64,000 bases of DNA from Pantoea sp. Mb-10 (lineage in GTDB: Bacteria > Pseudomonadota > Gammaproteobacteria > Enterobacterales > Enterobacteriaceae). The DNA lies in assembly GCF_021272205.1 (NCBI RefSeq), contig NZ_JAJSDX010000007.1:1-64000 (forward strand), written 5' to 3'. Shown in pieces: positions 9,707-18,255 of the stretch. The number at the start of each line of letters is the position of its first letter. The first letter of the stretch is position 1. Under the pieces are notes generated by a model that ran no database searches, was not told where the DNA came from, and saw only the letters and a program-made list of their open reading frames with translations. The translations under genes were made by a program, and so were the position numbers.

Positions 9707-10270
9707 TTAATATTTGAGCAGTGCTTGTGCGATCTCTTTTTGCATAAGCACGCCATTTACCGCAGCGCGATTTCAACGCTTGCGACAAAAGAGTGGCGAA
9801 TAAACTGAAAAAGTGGTGCGGCGAGCAAATATCATAAGTCATTAAATTTAAATAAAAATTTCATTTAAGTATCCTGGCTTACGCAACGACGCTATCCCTT
9901 TTTTTACGGTGAAAGTAAAAACGATGTTGCAAAGTTTCGCCAATATGATTCACTTAAGACATGAGCGTTTTCAGTTGTGTGGCACGGGCCACTGGAGTTA
10001 GCGCATGAAGAGTTCCTGTAACGAACAGGGTCATTTTCCTCTCTTACGCAGTCTACTGCGGGACCTTTTTTCCCGCTCGCCAAACCACTTCGCTTTACCC
10101 GTTTTCTTCATCTCAATTCTCTTTACCGGTGCGCCTTTGCGTCTCGGCGTAATAGCGCACCATTTCAATGGCTGAAAAGGCTTACAAGGAAGCCAAACAA
10201 ACCTCTAAAGCGTTCAAGTCATCGCCGTGCTCGTTGCCGCGATAAACGAAACCAACTGTAAGGTGCCACT
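9707..10270. other. efeB-phoH intergenic region
   Basis: 564 bases. The first 250 bases are AT-rich around 9840-9870 and show no convincing gene or operator. The second half contains a possible 56-codon reading frame (10005-10175, listed separately). A PhoB box would be expected for phoH, but I could not identify one with confidence. Confidence 0.4.
10005..10175 (+). CDS. Possible small protein upstream of phoH
   Basis: A 56-residue frame starting MKSSCNEQGHFPLLRSLLRD, with the possible ribosome binding site CTGGAG ten bases before the ATG. The central part FALPVFFISILFTGAPL is hydrophobic enough for one membrane segment, with positive residues before it. It ends about 95 bases before phoH on the same strand, so it could be a leader peptide or a small membrane protein in the phoH transcript. 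I do not recognise it, and chance occurrence is quite possible. Confidence 0.3.
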   Translation: MKSSCNEQGHFPLLRSLLRDLFSRSPNHFALPVFFISILFTGAPLRLGVIAHHFNG

Positions 10271-11059
10271 ATGGGAAGACAGAAAGCAGTGATCAAAGCG
10301 CGTCGTGAAGCCCGTCGAGTGCTTCGTAATGACTCCCGCAGTCATCGTCAGCGTGAAGAAGAATCGGTCACTTCGCTGGTGCAGATGGGTGGGTTGGATG
10401 CCATTGGCATGGCGCGTGATGTACGCGACCGTCGGCCAATTGAAGCCAGAAATGAAGCTCAGGCGCACTATCTTAACGCCATAGAATCTAAACAGCTCAT
10501 TTTCGCAACCGGTGAAGCCGGCTGTGGGAAGACATGGATCAGCGCAGCGAAAGCGGCTGAAGCCCTCATCAACAAGGATATCGAAAGGATCATTGTCACG
10601 CGTCCGGTTCTCCAGGCAGACGAAGATCTTGGCTTCCTACCCGGCGACATTTCAGAAAAATTTGCGCCGTACTTCCGTCCGGTTTATGACGTTCTGGTTA
10701 AACGTCTGGGTGCTTCCTTCATGCAGTACTGCCTGCGGCCTGAAATTGCTAAGGTAGAGATCGCTCCCTTTGCCTATATGCGAGGGCGCACCTTTGAAAA
10801 TGCGGTCGTGATTCTGGATGAGGCGCAAAACGTCACGGCTGCCCAGATGAAAATGTTTCTGACGCGCTTGGGTGAAAATGTCACCGTCATCGTTAATGGC
10901 GATATTACCCAATGCGATCTGCCCGGCAATGTGAAATCCGGCCTTGCAGACGCGTTAGCCCGTTTCGAAGAAGACGAAATGATTGGTGTAGTGCGTTTTG
11001 GTAAAGAGGACTGTGTGCGTTCGGCATTATGTCAGCGTACGCTGCAGGCTTATGATTAA
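10271..11059 (+). CDS. phoH: PhoH ATP-binding protein
   Basis: Cytoplasmic P-loop ATPase of the PhoH family, phosphate-starvation-inducible in E. coli. Its role is not settled, but RNA helicase or RNase-associated activity is proposed for the family. The 262 residues have a basic N-terminus (MGRQKAVIKARREARRVLR), Walker A GEAGCGKT near residue 80, and Walker B VVILDEAQN near residue 180. The PhoH signature NGDITQCDLPG follows. The start corresponds to the short form of the E. coli protein. A terminator follows about 70 bases downstream. It sits after efeUOB, as in E. coli. Confidence 0.96.
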   Translation: MGRQKAVIKARREARRVLRNDSRSHRQREEESVTSLVQMGGLDAIGMARDVRDRRPIEARNEAQAHYLNAIESKQLIFATGEAGCGKTWISAAKAAEALINKDIERIIVTRPVLQADEDLGFLPGDISEKFAPYFRPVYDVLVKRLGASFMQYCLRPEIAKVEIAPFAYMRGRTFENAVVILDEAQNVTAAQMKMFLTRLGENVTVIVNGDITQCDLPGNVKSGLADALARFEEDEMIGVVRFGKEDCVRSALCQRTLQAYD

Positions 11060-11130
11060 GCTGGATCTATACCGTATCCATCTCGCCAATCTGGACGTAT
11101 CAGAAGAAAAGGGGAAGTGACCTTTACTTC

Positions 11131-11157
11131 AAAAAGGCCCGTTAAACGGGCCTTTTT
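11131..11157 (+). terminator. phoH intrinsic terminator
   Basis: AAAAAGGCCCG, loop TTAAA, CGGGCCTTTTT. It is symmetrical, so it could work in both directions. Confidence 0.85.
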
Positions 11158-11719
11158 AACACCCCTTGAAAGCTGGGTATGATTAGTACGCCATGGTTTT
11201 TTATTTTTATCATCAACTTTCCCTTCCCGACTTACTGCTCTAACCGGATAGTCGGCGTCTTCATTAAGGCTATTTTTTTTGCTCAGCTGATATTTATGGG
11301 TTATTTTCCTGTCAGTGAGGTCGCTATTTGAGACAACGCCGATGCAGGGGTTATTTATTTCAGGACGATTCTCGATAAAAATTTATAAAAAACTAATGGG
11401 ATTGCCCTTATGTGTTTTTTGTTTTTAGTTTTTATCCTTGCTTGGGTTTTCTCTCGGAAATTAAGGGGTTTTTAAATTAATAGAAGAAATATGTACTGTA
11501 TTGTTATTCTTTAAAAGAAACTCTTTTCATTAACTTATTTTTTTTGCAAAAATCCGCATGCAGTATTGGATGGCAGGAAGCGTGGTGCAGTGTGATTATT
11601 AGTAACTGCTCGCGTTTATCTCTGTTCTCAATATTTGATGCAATTATAGATTTGTCATTGAGAGATGGTTTTAGCCATTTTCTGAATCTTGTCATTTGTC
11701 ACGAAAAGGAATCAAATCA
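11158..11719. other. AT-rich region upstream of the fimbrial operon
   Basis: About 560 bases, clearly richer in A and T than the flanking genes and probably carrying the fimbrial promoter. I saw no invertible-element repeats of the fim-switch type, no recombinase gene and no convincing reading frame. Confidence 0.4.
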
Positions 11720-12253
11720 GTGAAGCTGAATAAAATCATGTGTGGCGCCCTGTTGGCGATGGGCTTTATTTCTGCCGCTCAGGCGAATCAAGGAAGTGGC
11801 ACGGTAAATTTCACCGGTGCCATTATTGATGCACCGTGTTCCATTAAACCTGAGTCGCTGGATCAGACTGTTGAACTGGGACAAATTGCTAACGCTGCTC
11901 TGAGCGCGGGCTCCAATACCGGGGCGTCCGTGCCGCGTGCGTTTGACATCAAACTTGAAAACTGCGCCTTTACCGGAGACAAGACGGTTGAAGTCACGTT
12001 TAAAGGTCCACATTCTCAGTTTGATACCGACAGCCTGGCTTTACTGGGCAACACCAGTAGCGCAAGCATTGTTCTGACAGATTTCTCAAATAATAAGGTG
12101 GTATTAGACACACCAACTGCCGTTCAGAAACTCACGACCGGTAATAACACGCTGCGATTCTACGCCTATGTACAAGCAAGCAGCGGCCCTGCGAGTGCTA
12201 TCGTCCCGGGTTCGTTTCAGAGTGCAGCACAGTTTGAGTTGAATTACTTGTAA
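11720..12253 (+). CDS. Major fimbrial subunit, chaperone-usher type
   Basis: Secreted pilin of the type 1/Pap/MR-P superfamily, likely the rod subunit. The 177 residues start at GTG 11720, nine bases after AAGGA. The in-frame TTG 24 bases upstream lacks a ribosome site. A signal peptide ends near AAQANQGS. Mature-protein landmarks are GTVNFTGAIIDAPCSI with the first disulphide cysteine, LENCAF with the second, and the C-terminal FELNYL with the penultimate-tyrosine pattern read by the chaperone. It is the first gene of a seven-gene operon and is separated from the usher by an intrinsic terminator, which would favour excess pilin over assembly proteins. Confidence 0.92.
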   Translation: MKLNKIMCGALLAMGFISAAQANQGSGTVNFTGAIIDAPCSIKPESLDQTVELGQIANAALSAGSNTGASVPRAFDIKLENCAFTGDKTVEVTFKGPHSQFDTDSLALLGNTSSASIVLTDFSNNKVVLDTPTAVQKLTTGNNTLRFYAYVQASSGPASAIVPGSFQSAAQFELNYL

Positions 12254-12258
12254 TCTCC

Positions 12259-12290
12259 AGAGCATGCCGCGCAGAGCGGCATGCTCTTTT
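12259..12290 (+). terminator. Terminator between major pilin and usher
   Basis: AGAGCATGCCGC pairs perfectly with GCGGCATGCTCT around a five-base loop, followed by four T. Partial read-through would give more pilin than usher mRNA, and the 3' hairpin could also stabilise the pilin message. Confidence 0.8.
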
Positions 12291-12351
12291 AAAAATGGAA
12301 TTTATTCAGCAGTGACGGATGCGTTAGAGAATAATTTTTCAGGAAGCAGTG

Positions 12352-14880
12352 ATGAAAATATGCAACTTACTTTTGGTTAAAAGCCGGTTCGCAAGCAGGA
12401 TAATTGTGGCCGAGTTTTTTATGTTATTTTTCTCAACTGCCCTGGCTAATGATGTCCAATTTAATACCGATATTTTGGACGTCAACGATCGCGAAAATAT
12501 TAATCTGAGCAATTTTTCCAAGCCGGGTTACGTCGTGCCGGGCAGCTATCCTCTGATTATCAAACTCAATCGGCGAGATCTGCCTGAGCAGAACATTACT
12601 TTTTATTCCCAAGACTCAAACGGTGAGACAAGTGAAGCCTGTCTCACGCCGCAGATCGTTGCGCAATTTGCCATTAAATCGGGACGGCGCGAGGAATTAC
12701 AATGGCATCGTCAGGGGCAGTGTTTAGATACGCGCTCAATACCGGGCATGAGTGTTGCTGCGCAGATGCGCAATCAAATGTTAGTTATTGGCATCCCCAC
12801 AGAGTGGCTTGAGTATCAATCAGACACCTGGGAGCCGCCCTCTCGCTGGGACAACGGTATTCCGGGCGTTATTGCTGATTATAATCTCAACCTCCAGGCG
12901 CAGCGTACGCAAAAAGTTGGCAAACAGTACGCGGCAAGCGCTAACGGCTTGGTCGGCGGCAATGTGGGGCCGTGGCGTTTACGGGCTAATTGGCAGGGCA
13001 GGTATCAGCAAGCATCCAAAAACCAAGCGAAGTCGCAACAATTTGACTGGACGAGTTTTTATGCCACGCGCGCGCTGCCTGAGCAGCGTGCAAAACTCAC
13101 CGTGGGGGAAACGGTTTCCAACTCTTCTCTAATCGATAATTTCCGTTTTACCGGGGCCAGTTTGGCCAGCGACACAGCTATGCTTCCGCCGGGCCTGCGA
13201 GGTTACGCGCCAGAAATTACGGGAGTAGCGCGCAGCAATGCGAAAGTCACGATCAGCCAACAGGGGCGCGTGTTATATGAAACCCAAGTCCCCCCAGGGC
13301 CGTTCCGGATTCAAAACCTGAGCGATGCCGTGGCGGGAAAATTGGATGTTCGCATCGAAGAGCAGGGCGGGTCAATTCAGCAATATCAAGTTGATACAGC
13401 CTCAATTCCCTATTTAACGCGCCCAGGGCAAGTGCGCTACATGCTCTCTGCGGGCAGGCCTTCTTCGCTTGAACATCATACTAACGGTCCCGCATTTTCC
13501 GCCGGTGAGTTTTCATGGGGCATCACTAATGGTTGGTCATTATTGGGAGGGGCGCTATTGAGTGAACCTTACCAATCTCTTACGGCGGGTATAGGGCGAG
13601 ATTTATTGGCGCTGGGAGCATTGGCGCTCGATACCACGGTGACGCGCGCTCAGTTTAGCAATATAAAAGACCAGAAGGGTGCTTCGGTGAGACTAAGTTA
13701 CGCCAAGCGATTTGAGGAAAGTAACAGTCAGATCACGTTCGCAGGCTACCGTTTTTCCGATCAAGGTTATCTCTCGATGAACGATTTCCTTAGCGCGGCG
13801 GAGTCAGGGCGCATTATTAACAACAGCAAGCAACTTTATACCTTGAGCTTGAGCAAAGCTTTATCAGAGTGGCAAACCACTGCGTTGGTTAGGTGGTCAC
13901 ATCAAACTTGGTGGGACAAGCCTTCCGAAGATCGTTATGAAGCCAGTCTCTCTCGTTACATGGACATTGGCCGTTTTAAAAACCTCAGCATGCAGCTGGG
14001 TGCCAATCATAATGCCTCTGATAAAGTGCGTGATAGCAGCGTCTTTTTCTCTCTTTCAATGCCATGGGGTACAAACTCCACCCTTAATTACAATACGTCA
14101 GTTGTGAATGATAAGGTTGAAAATCGTGTGGGATATTTCCAACGGCTCAATGAGCGTGATAACTGGCAATTAAGTACAGCATATTCAGATAAAAAACCCA
14201 GCCTCAGTAGCTACTTTACCCATGCGGCAGACAGCGCGGATTTATCGGCCAATATCAGTACCCAGCGTGGAGGAGATACCTCAATAGGCTTTGCTGCCCA
14301 AGGTGGCATAACTGCGACTGCGGAAGGTGGCGCGCTGCACCGCATCTCTACCCCTGGCGCAACCCGACTGTTGGTCGACACAGATGGTGTGGCAAATGTG
14401 CCGGTCCGTGGTGCAGGTACTTCTGTTCGCAGCAATGCGTGGGGCAAAGCGGTCATTACCGAGGTCAGCAGTTTCTTGCCGTCGCGAGCGAGTATTGACG
14501 TGGACAAGCTTGATGACAAAACCGAGGCCATTCGCTCAGTGGTACATGCCACGCTCACCGAAGGGGCCATTGGTTTCCGCAAGTTTGGCGTGTTAGCTGG
14601 CGATCAAAGTATGGCAAAAATAACGCTGCCTGATGGCGCGCCACTGCCTTTCGGTGCAGAAGTTCGTAATCACAGGCACCAACAAACAGGGCTCGTTGGG
14701 GACAGTGGGGAAGTGTATTTAAGCGGATTAATGCCTAAAGGGGAACTGCTCGTTGAATGGGGTGAAAATGACGCCTGCAAAATTACTCTGCCTGAAACAT
14801 TACCTTTTACCCACGAAGCCATGCTGGATTTAATTTGCACGCCCACGAATAAAAATAAGCAGAATGCTATTACATCATAA
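12352..14880 (+). CDS. Outer membrane fimbrial usher
   Basis: FimD/PapC-family outer membrane pore that recruits chaperone-pilin complexes and translocates the fibre. The 842 residues fit the family (about 800-870). A signal peptide ends near STALANDV. The N-terminal periplasmic domain begins VQFNTDILDVNDRENINLSN. The barrel and plug follow, with typical motifs LPPGLRGYAPEITGVARSNA and LYETQVPPGPFRIQNLSD, and a C-terminal domain ends with a cysteine pair (ACKITLP, LICTPT). The ATG at 12352 is preferred to the GTG three bases earlier because AGGA is seven bases away. The chaperone gene follows 11 bases after the stop. Confidence 0.96.
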   Translation: MKICNLLLVKSRFASRIIVAEFFMLFFSTALANDVQFNTDILDVNDRENINLSNFSKPGYVVPGSYPLIIKLNRRDLPEQNITFYSQDSNGETSEACLTPQIVAQFAIKSGRREELQWHRQGQCLDTRSIPGMSVAAQMRNQMLVIGIPTEWLEYQSDTWEPPSRWDNGIPGVIADYNLNLQAQRTQKVGKQYAASANGLVGGNVGPWRLRANWQGRYQQASKNQAKSQQFDWTSFYATRALPEQRAKLTVGETVSNSSLIDNFRFTGASLASDTAMLPPGLRGYAPEITGVARSNAKVTISQQGRVLYETQVPPGPFRIQNLSDAVAGKLDVRIEEQGGSIQQYQVDTASIPYLTRPGQVRYMLSAGRPSSLEHHTNGPAFSAGEFSWGITNGWSLLGGALLSEPYQSLTAGIGRDLLALGALALDTTVTRAQFSNIKDQKGASVRLSYAKRFEESNSQITFAGYRFSDQGYLSMNDFLSAAESGRIINNSKQLYTLSLSKALSEWQTTALVRWSHQTWWDKPSEDRYEASLSRYMDIGRFKNLSMQLGANHNASDKVRDSSVFFSLSMPWGTNSTLNYNTSVVNDKVENRVGYFQRLNERDNWQLSTAYSDKKPSLSSYFTHAADSADLSANISTQRGGDTSIGFAAQGGITATAEGGALHRISTPGATRLLVDTDGVANVPVRGAGTSVRSNAWGKAVITEVSSFLPSRASIDVDKLDDKTEAIRSVVHATLTEGAIGFRKFGVLAGDQSMAKITLPDGAPLPFGAEVRNHRHQQTGLVGDSGEVYLSGLMPKGELLVEWGENDACKITLPETLPFTHEAMLDLICTPTNKNKQNAITS

Positions 14881-14891
14881 AGGAGATAATC

Positions 14892-15656
14892 GTGAAAAAG
14901 ATTACCTATGCATCGCTTGCGCTGGTCACTATTTTGGCGCCGTTAGCGAATACATTGGCAGCTGTGGCGTTGGACCGCACGCGTATTATATATAACGAAG
15001 GCGAGAAAGCCGTTAGCCTCAATGTGAGTAATCAGAACAAGGAATTACCCTATTTAGCTCAAGGATGGATCGAGAACGAGCAGGGGAAAAAGATTGCCAC
15101 GCCGTTTACGGTGCTGCCGCCTATACAGCGTATTGAACCCGGTGAAAGCAGCCAAATACGCGTTCAGGCATTGCCTGCGGTCAACGGTTTAGCAAAAGAT
15201 AGAGAAAGCCTCTTTTATTTTAACTTGCGTGAAATACCTCCGCGCAGCGATCAGCCCAATACGCTACAAATTGCGCTGCAAACGCGCATCAAAGTATTTT
15301 ATCGTCCAAAGTCACTTGTCGTAGAGCGACCGCATCTCTCTACAGCATGGCAAAATAAATTGGTTTTAGAACGAAACGGTGAACGTTATACGGCCTATAA
15401 TCCGACAGGTTATTTCATCACGCTGGTTGATGCGTCGCGCCGTAAAGGCGAAAAAGGGATCAGCGATTTTGAACCTGTCATGATCGCGCCAAAAAGCCGT
15501 TCCGTGCTTAATGTTACGGCGACAAAGCTAGGTAATGCGCCTGCACTTACCTATATCGATGATTACGGTGGCCGCCCGGTGTTGCAATTTCAATGCAAAG
15601 AAAACAATTGCACTCCAGTGGAAGATGCAAAATATAATAGCGAGAAAATAAAATGA
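14892..15656 (+). CDS. Periplasmic fimbrial chaperone
   Basis: PapD-like chaperone that folds pilins by donor-strand complementation and delivers them to the usher. The 254 residues start with a signal peptide (MKKITYASLALVTILAPLA), followed by two immunoglobulin-like domains. The conserved arginine in LDRTRIIYNEGEKAV and lysine in TRIKVFYRPKSL, which anchor the pilin C-terminus, are both visible, as is the LFYFNLREIPP strand. GTG is the start, with AAAGGAG upstream. The stop overlaps the ATG of the next pilin gene (ATGA), so the two are translationally coupled. Confidence 0.96.
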   Translation: MKKITYASLALVTILAPLANTLAAVALDRTRIIYNEGEKAVSLNVSNQNKELPYLAQGWIENEQGKKIATPFTVLPPIQRIEPGESSQIRVQALPAVNGLAKDRESLFYFNLREIPPRSDQPNTLQIALQTRIKVFYRPKSLVVERPHLSTAWQNKLVLERNGERYTAYNPTGYFITLVDASRRKGEKGISDFEPVMIAPKSRSVLNVTATKLGNAPALTYIDDYGGRPVLQFQCKENNCTPVEDAKYNSEKIK

Positions 15657-16129
15657 TGCGCTGGATCGTCGCATTACTTCTATTAAACGCGATAAAAGGT
15701 TATGCAGAACCCTCCAAAACGGTTCGGCTAACGGTAACTATTATCAACCCAACCTGCGATCTTAACGGAGGTCGGCCAATAAGTGTGAATTTCGGCAATC
15801 AACTCTATACAACACAGATCGATGGCATACAATATAAAAAGACTATCCCGTTTACGTTGAGTTGTGCCAACGCCACAGCGACAGCGTTGCGTCTTAAGCT
15901 CTCGGGATCAGGCAGCAGCTTTGATAGCACGCTTTTAAGCACTAACAACAGTAATTTGGGCATTCGTCTTATTAAAGATACGAATACCTCCGTTCCAATT
16001 AATGCGTGGATTAATTTTATTTATCCTCATTCGCCCAATTTATATGCAGTGCCCGTAAAAAAGTCGGGCAGCACTCTGCAACCTGGCGGCTTTAATGGAA
16101 ACGCTACGCTAATAGTTGAGTTTGTATGA
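15653..16129 (+). CDS. Minor fimbrial subunit (first)
   Basis: Secreted pilin-like protein of 158 residues with a short signal peptide ending near GYAEPSK. It has a cysteine pair in TIINPTCDLNGG and TLSCANATA and the pilin C-terminal pattern NATLIVEFV. The motif ISVNFGNQL resembles minor subunits of MR/P- and Stf-like operons. It is probably an adaptor or tip-fibrillum subunit. It overlaps the chaperone stop by four bases and the next gene start by four bases. Confidence 0.88.
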   Translation: MMRWIVALLLLNAIKGYAEPSKTVRLTVTIINPTCDLNGGRPISVNFGNQLYTTQIDGIQYKKTIPFTLSCANATATALRLKLSGSGSSFDSTLLSTNNSNLGIRLIKDTNTSVPINAWINFIYPHSPNLYAVPVKKSGSTLQPGGFNGNATLIVEFV

Positions 16130-16602
16130 AAAGGAATCTATTTTTCTTAATCGCTATTTGGACACCGAGTAGTTTTGCCGTATCTGTGCCAGTGAGCTTC
16201 ACAGGAACCTTAATCGAACCACCCGCTTGTACGATTAATGGCGGCGGCGTTATTGACGTTAATTTTGGGGAGCAGCTAGCCACCCACCGTATTGACGGGG
16301 AGAATTACCGACAAACTATCGCGTGGCAACTGAATTGTCCCGTTGCACCGGCGCCACTGGTGTTGAAATTAATCATAAAAGGCAATGCGACAAGCTTTGA
16401 AAATACCGCACTGCAAACCAGTCAGGCTGATTTAGGCATAAGACTTCTAAGTAATGGGAAGCGTTTTGAACTGAATAAATTTGTTCCGCTAAGCGTTAGC
16501 GCTCCGCCTGTCCTCGAAGCTGTTCCGGTTTCACGCCCGGCATCAACGTTAACTGAAGGGAAATTTACTGCATCAGCTACCCTTCTGGCACAGTATTTAT
16601 AA
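16126..16602 (+). CDS. Minor fimbrial subunit (second)
   Basis: A 158-residue secreted pilin-like protein. It is visibly paralogous to the preceding gene: both have INGG or LNGG followed by VNFG, a GI(R/G)L segment and a similar spacing to the end. The signal peptide ends near SSFAVSV. The cysteine pair is in PPACTINGGG and QLNCPVAP, and the C-terminus is ATLLAQYL. Its ATG overlaps the previous stop (ATGA). The pair probably arose by duplication within the operon. Its precise position in the fibre cannot be told from sequence alone. Confidence 0.88.
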   Translation: MKRNLFFLIAIWTPSSFAVSVPVSFTGTLIEPPACTINGGGVIDVNFGEQLATHRIDGENYRQTIAWQLNCPVAPAPLVLKLIIKGNATSFENTALQTSQADLGIRLLSNGKRFELNKFVPLSVSAPPVLEAVPVSRPASTLTEGKFTASATLLAQYL

Positions 16603-16611
16603 AGGGTCGAA

Positions 16612-17127
16612 ATGAAGAACTCTATTATTGCATTCCTATTAATGGTGTTTTCGCTTGCCACCCCTGCTCAAGATAACCTTCAATTTAGAGGTGCGCTTGT
16701 GAAACAACCTTGCACCATTGCGCCTGGCGATGAAGTGGTTAACCTTAATTTTGGTTCAATTATCGATAGTTTCTTGTATCAGTATCAACGGACGCCCGCG
16801 CGGGAATTTTTACTTCGTTTGACACAATGTGAACCGATAGTGGGCAGAGACACTAAAATCACGTTCAGCGGGCAAGCCAATACCGCCTTGCCAGGCTACC
16901 TGGCGCTAAGCGCGGGTAGTCAGGCAAAGGGCGTCGCGCTGGGGATTGAGAGCGTCCAGGGCGTGCTTCTGCCCATTAATGATAAAAGTATTGTGAACGT
17001 CGTATCGGGTGACAATATCCTCACTTTTAAAACTTTTATCCAGGGAGAGCCGCTGGCGCTGCAAAATAGAACTATCGGCTTAGGCGCTTTTCAGGCTAAC
17101 GCGACTTTCACCCTTGAATACGAATAA
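16612..17127 (+). CDS. Minor fimbrial subunit (third)
   Basis: A 171-residue secreted pilin-like protein, more diverged than the other two. The signal peptide ends near ATPAQDN. The first cysteine is in GALVKQPCTIAP and the second in LTQCEPIVG. The C-terminus ATFTLEYE has the usual tyrosine next to the end. AAAGGGTCG lies before the ATG, nine bases after the previous stop. Its place directly before the adhesin gene matches the subunit that joins the adhesin to the fibre in related operons (MrpG- or PapF-like); that role is inference from order. Confidence 0.87.
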   Translation: MKNSIIAFLLMVFSLATPAQDNLQFRGALVKQPCTIAPGDEVVNLNFGSIIDSFLYQYQRTPAREFLLRLTQCEPIVGRDTKITFSGQANTALPGYLALSAGSQAKGVALGIESVQGVLLPINDKSIVNVVSGDNILTFKTFIQGEPLALQNRTIGLGAFQANATFTLEYE

Positions 17128-17138
17128 CAGGGACAATA

Positions 17139-17969
17139 ATGAAAAAATTTTTTTTGTTATCAAGGGCTATGATGTTGGCGATATTTTTAGCCCCGCTAAA
17201 AACGGCTTACGCCGGCGCCTTTGTTGAACCAATCTCCTATGTTTCTATTGGGGGAGGTTACGGTAAGGTGACGCAAAAAATACAACAATGGGAGGAAAGT
17301 AATAACACGCCAAATCCGTGTTACGGCTGGCTAACGTGTTCTTTAGGGCCGGATGTCCTGTATCCACGAAACGCACCCTCACTCAGCGGGTCATGTGGCG
17401 CAGGTCATTGCATTCGCATTGAGCAATACCGAACACTCAAACAAGTTAGTGATGCATGGAAAGCGCAAAAAGGAGTGCCTTATACCGCAACCTTCGGAGT
17501 TGATAGTTTAGACGCAAGTTGCGTAGGCCTTTTTTACATTGATAAACCCACACCGAATAGGCTACAAGCCCGTCAGGTGCCCGGTTCCGTCTGTGGTGTG
17601 TTACCCCCCGTTAACCAATCTTGTCATGTGGAATTACCTGCCCAGATTCCATTTGGCACTTTACCAGCGAATGCGGTTAACGGCGTGTTTAAACAAGTGA
17701 CTGGTCAGGTTTGGTGTACACTTCGCGGTTCAATCAAGGTTTTTGGACAATCAACACTTCAGAGAGAAAGAATTTACTTTGATAGCAAAGAAACCTTTTT
17801 TGCGACGTTAACAATAAATGAACAAAATGCTTTCTCAGGTGTGAGATTTACGCTTCCGGGAAACAGCCAACGGCAAAGCTTTACTCTCAAGGCAACGCTT
17901 AATTCATCCTCTCCTCCTGATGCGGGAAATTACAGCGCGAACGCAATAGTTTTCCTTGCTTATCTTTAA
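17139..17969 (+). CDS. Two-domain fimbrial tip adhesin
   Basis: A 276-residue secreted protein with two-domain adhesin architecture. A signal peptide ends near TAYAGAFVE. An N-terminal cysteine-rich receptor domain covers about residues 25-155 (NPCYGWLTCSLG, GSCGAGHCIRIEQ, DASCVGLFYID). A C-terminal pilin domain follows (QSCHVELPAQIPFGTL, QVWCTLRG, ANAIVFLAYL). Length and last position match MrpH-type adhesins of Proteus MR/P-like operons. MrpH uses three histidines to bind zinc, but here the receptor domain has only one obvious histidine (GAGHC), so ligand recognition is likely different. The receptor is unknown. A strong terminator follows. Confidence 0.85.
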   Translation: MKKFFLLSRAMMLAIFLAPLKTAYAGAFVEPISYVSIGGGYGKVTQKIQQWEESNNTPNPCYGWLTCSLGPDVLYPRNAPSLSGSCGAGHCIRIEQYRTLKQVSDAWKAQKGVPYTATFGVDSLDASCVGLFYIDKPTPNRLQARQVPGSVCGVLPPVNQSCHVELPAQIPFGTLPANAVNGVFKQVTGQVWCTLRGSIKVFGQSTLQRERIYFDSKETFFATLTINEQNAFSGVRFTLPGNSQRQSFTLKATLNSSSPPDAGNYSANAIVFLAYL

Positions 17970-18040
17970 GTGATTTATTTTCATTTAAATCATATTATCG
18001 ATGCAGTGAATTAATATCCCTTCCCGATATGCCGTAAATA

Positions 18041-18070
18041 AAAAGAGGCACAGAAGTGCCTCTTTTTATT
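18041..18070 (+). terminator. Fimbrial operon terminator
   Basis: AAAGAGGCAC, loop AGAA, GTGCCTCTTT, then further T. It lies about 70 bases after the adhesin stop and just before the tRNA-linked repeats. Confidence 0.85.
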
Positions 18071-18085
18071 CTTTTATTTAAAATA

Positions 18086-18255
18086 TAGCGGGGGGATTGA
18101 CTCGCGATGCTCGCCCTGCGGGCAGCGTCGCAGGCGCCGCTGTCCAACCGGCTGTCGCCGGTTGTCGAACCCGGTCGGGGCTTCTCATCCCCCTCGCAGC
18201 GGTGCCGCAGGCAAAAAAAAAGTCTGAACGTAAGTTCAGACTCTTCTTCAAAATA
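18086..18255 (-). repeat. tRNA-linked tandem repeat, distal unit (degenerate end)
   Basis: Identical to the proximal unit over 161 bases (18095-18255 against 18271-18431). It differs at its far end, where the copy of the tRNA 3' tail has lost six bases and carries a substitution (TAGCGG then GGGGATT). It includes its own hairpin and T-run at 18213-18242. It is the second repeat downstream of tRNA-Ser on the minus strand. See the proximal unit for the structure. Confidence 0.85.

Noticed and set aside
9707..10004. PhoB box for phoH
   Set aside because: No segment shows two convincing CTGTCAT-like repeats at the right spacing.
11158..11719. Invertible fim-type promoter switch upstream of the pilin gene
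   Set aside because: I searched by eye for flanking inverted repeats and a recombinase gene and found neither.
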